In this document: piece by piece, positions 63,239-64,000 of the stretch
How the letters are laid out: the number at the start of each line of letters is the position of its first letter
Position numbering within the stretch: position 1 is the stretch's first letter
From: Cupriavidus oxalaticus
GTDB lineage: Bacteria; Pseudomonadota; Gammaproteobacteria; Burkholderiales; Burkholderiaceae
DNA length: 64,000 bases
Assembly: GCF_004768545.1 (NCBI RefSeq)
Contig: NZ_CP038636.1
Location: 744,001-808,000 of the forward strand
Direction of reading: 5' to 3'
Notes under the pieces: generated by a model
What the model was told of the DNA's origin: nothing
Seen by the model: the letters and a program-made list of their open reading frames with translations, nothing else
The model's database searches: none
Made by a program: the position numbers and the translations under genes

Positions 63239-64000
63239 TCAGAAGCCGTCGGCCGTCCAGCCGCCATCGGAGACCAGCGCGTGGCCGGTGATGAACGCGG
63301 CCGCGTCCGACGCCAGGAACAGCGCGACCTCGGCCATCTCCTCCGGCGTGCCGAAGCGGCGCAGCGGCGTGCGCGCCATCAGCGCCTCGGCGTCCAGCGC
63401 GCGGCGCTCGATCAGCGTGTCGGTCAGCGCGGTGCGCGTATAGCCCGGACAGACGGCATTGACGCGGATATTGTGCTGCGCCCATTCGGCCGCGAGCGAC
63501 TTGGTCAGCGACACCACGCCGGCCTTAGCCGCGCAGTAGGCCAGCCGGTTGGCGGACGACACCATGCCCCACATCGACGCCGTGCTCAGGATCACGCCGC
63601 CGTTCTGGCGGATCATGCGGCGCGCGGCGGCCTGAGTGCAGTAGAAGACGCCGGAGAGGTCGATATCGATGGTGCGGCGCCACTCGGCCGGCGTCAGTGC
63701 GATCGACGGCTTGTTCATCGAGATGCCTGCGTTGTTGAGCAGGATGTCGATGCGGCCGAAGCGCGCCTCGGCCTCTGCGCACGCGCGCTCGACCGCCTCG
63801 TCGTCGGTGATCGATGCCTGCACGGTCAGCACCTGCACGCCGGGGAAGGCCGCCTCGAGCTCGTTCCGGGTGGCGGCCAGCCCTTCGGCATCCAGGTCCA
63901 GCAGCACCAGCCGCGCGCCGTGGCGCGCGAAGCCGTGGGCCATGGCGCGGCCGATGCCGCTGGCGCCGCCGGTGTTGAGCACCACCTTGCCCTCCAGGCC
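63239..64000 (-). CDS. SDR-family oxidoreductase, 5' end outside window
   Basis: At least 253 codons are visible. The N-terminal cofactor text GLEGKVVLNTGGASGIGRAM reaches the right edge, so only a few residues are missing. The unusual VLNTGG replaces the more common ALVTGG. NNAGI, Ser in STASMWG and Tyr-x-x-x-Lys in AYCAAKAG are present, and the tail is ITGHALVSDGGWTADGF. It is 63 nt upstream of E1 and probably belongs to the same operon. Confidence 0.9.
   Translation of the reverse strand, partial: GLEGKVVLNTGGASGIGRAMAHGFARHGARLVLLDLDAEGLAATRNELEAAFPGVQVLTVQASITDDEAVERACAEAEARFGRIDILLNNAGISMNKPSIALTPAEWRRTIDIDLSGVFYCTQAAARRMIRQNGGVILSTASMWGMVSSANRLAYCAAKAGVVSLTKSLAAEWAQHNIRVNAVCPGYTRTALTDTLIERRALDAEALMARTPLRRFGTPEEMAEVALFLASDAAAFITGHALVSDGGWTADGF

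Overview
The window looks like a GC-rich betaproteobacterial replicon, most likely Cupriavidus/Ralstonia. The reasons are two complete and one broken Bug-type periplasmic receptor genes, an OmpC-type porin of the Burkholderiales kind, a KfrA coiled-coil DNA-binding protein, short H-NS proteins with a C-terminal W-[ST/D]-G-x-G-x-x-P-x-W box, and heavy use of CoA-dependent catabolic operons. The genus is an inference from gene content. No rRNA or complete tRNA gene was seen.

Region 1 (1-18.7 kb) is an accessory island. It starts inside a protein of more than 1,750 residues with a C-terminal P-loop ATPase, leaving the window at its 3' end. Gene debris follows, then an HNH-like zinc-binding protein and a small hypothetical. 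Next comes a DUF4236 protein, a small secreted protein and a lower-GC, defence-type reverse transcriptase (RT). The rest holds an H-NS protein with AT-hook-like repeats, an intact kfrA, a Phd/VapC-type toxin-antitoxin pair and a frameshifted tyrosine recombinase next to a tmRNA-3'-end-like sequence. The most notable structure is a kfrA-tail/hns-head junction with an identical 17-nt overlap, present three times (8.6-8.9, 13.3-13.7 and 15.2-16.6 kb). Two of these copies bracket the 4.4-kb RT segment as direct repeats.

Region 2 (18.8-27.7 kb) holds two LysR-type regulators of one subfamily, each beside redox genes: an IorAB-type molybdenum hydroxylase with an MFS exporter, and a secreted cupin with a carboxymuconolactone-decarboxylase-family protein. 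A porin follows.

Region 3 (27.8-42.8 kb) is a CoA-thioester catabolic operon: Bug receptor, CaiB-type CoA-transferase, acyl-CoA dehydrogenase, enoyl-CoA hydratase, a two-piece AtuA, Fe-type alcohol dehydrogenase and thiolase. It is divergent from two IclR regulators. A DUF2889 gene, a second Bug receptor, a nitronate-monooxygenase-like enzyme, a broken VOC gene and an SDR follow. A 19-bp motif recurs at 31.5, 36.6 and 41.6 kb and could be the IclR operator.

Region 4 (42.8-64 kb) contains two related catabolic modules. The first has a complete branched-chain-type ABC importer, a split transketolase, an aldehyde dehydrogenase, an Fe-type alcohol dehydrogenase and a divergent shikimate-dehydrogenase-like gene with a GntR/FCD regulator. 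AT-rich perfect palindromes precede three of these units. The second repeats the shikimate-DH/aldehyde-DH pair and adds two SDRs, a VOC protein and a full 2-oxoacid dehydrogenase complex (fused E1 alpha-beta, E2, E3). At its distal end an IS30-family fragment has cut off a Bug receptor gene. Uptake, oxidation, TPP-dependent C-C chemistry and acyl-CoA formation are all represented, but the substrate cannot be read from the sequence.
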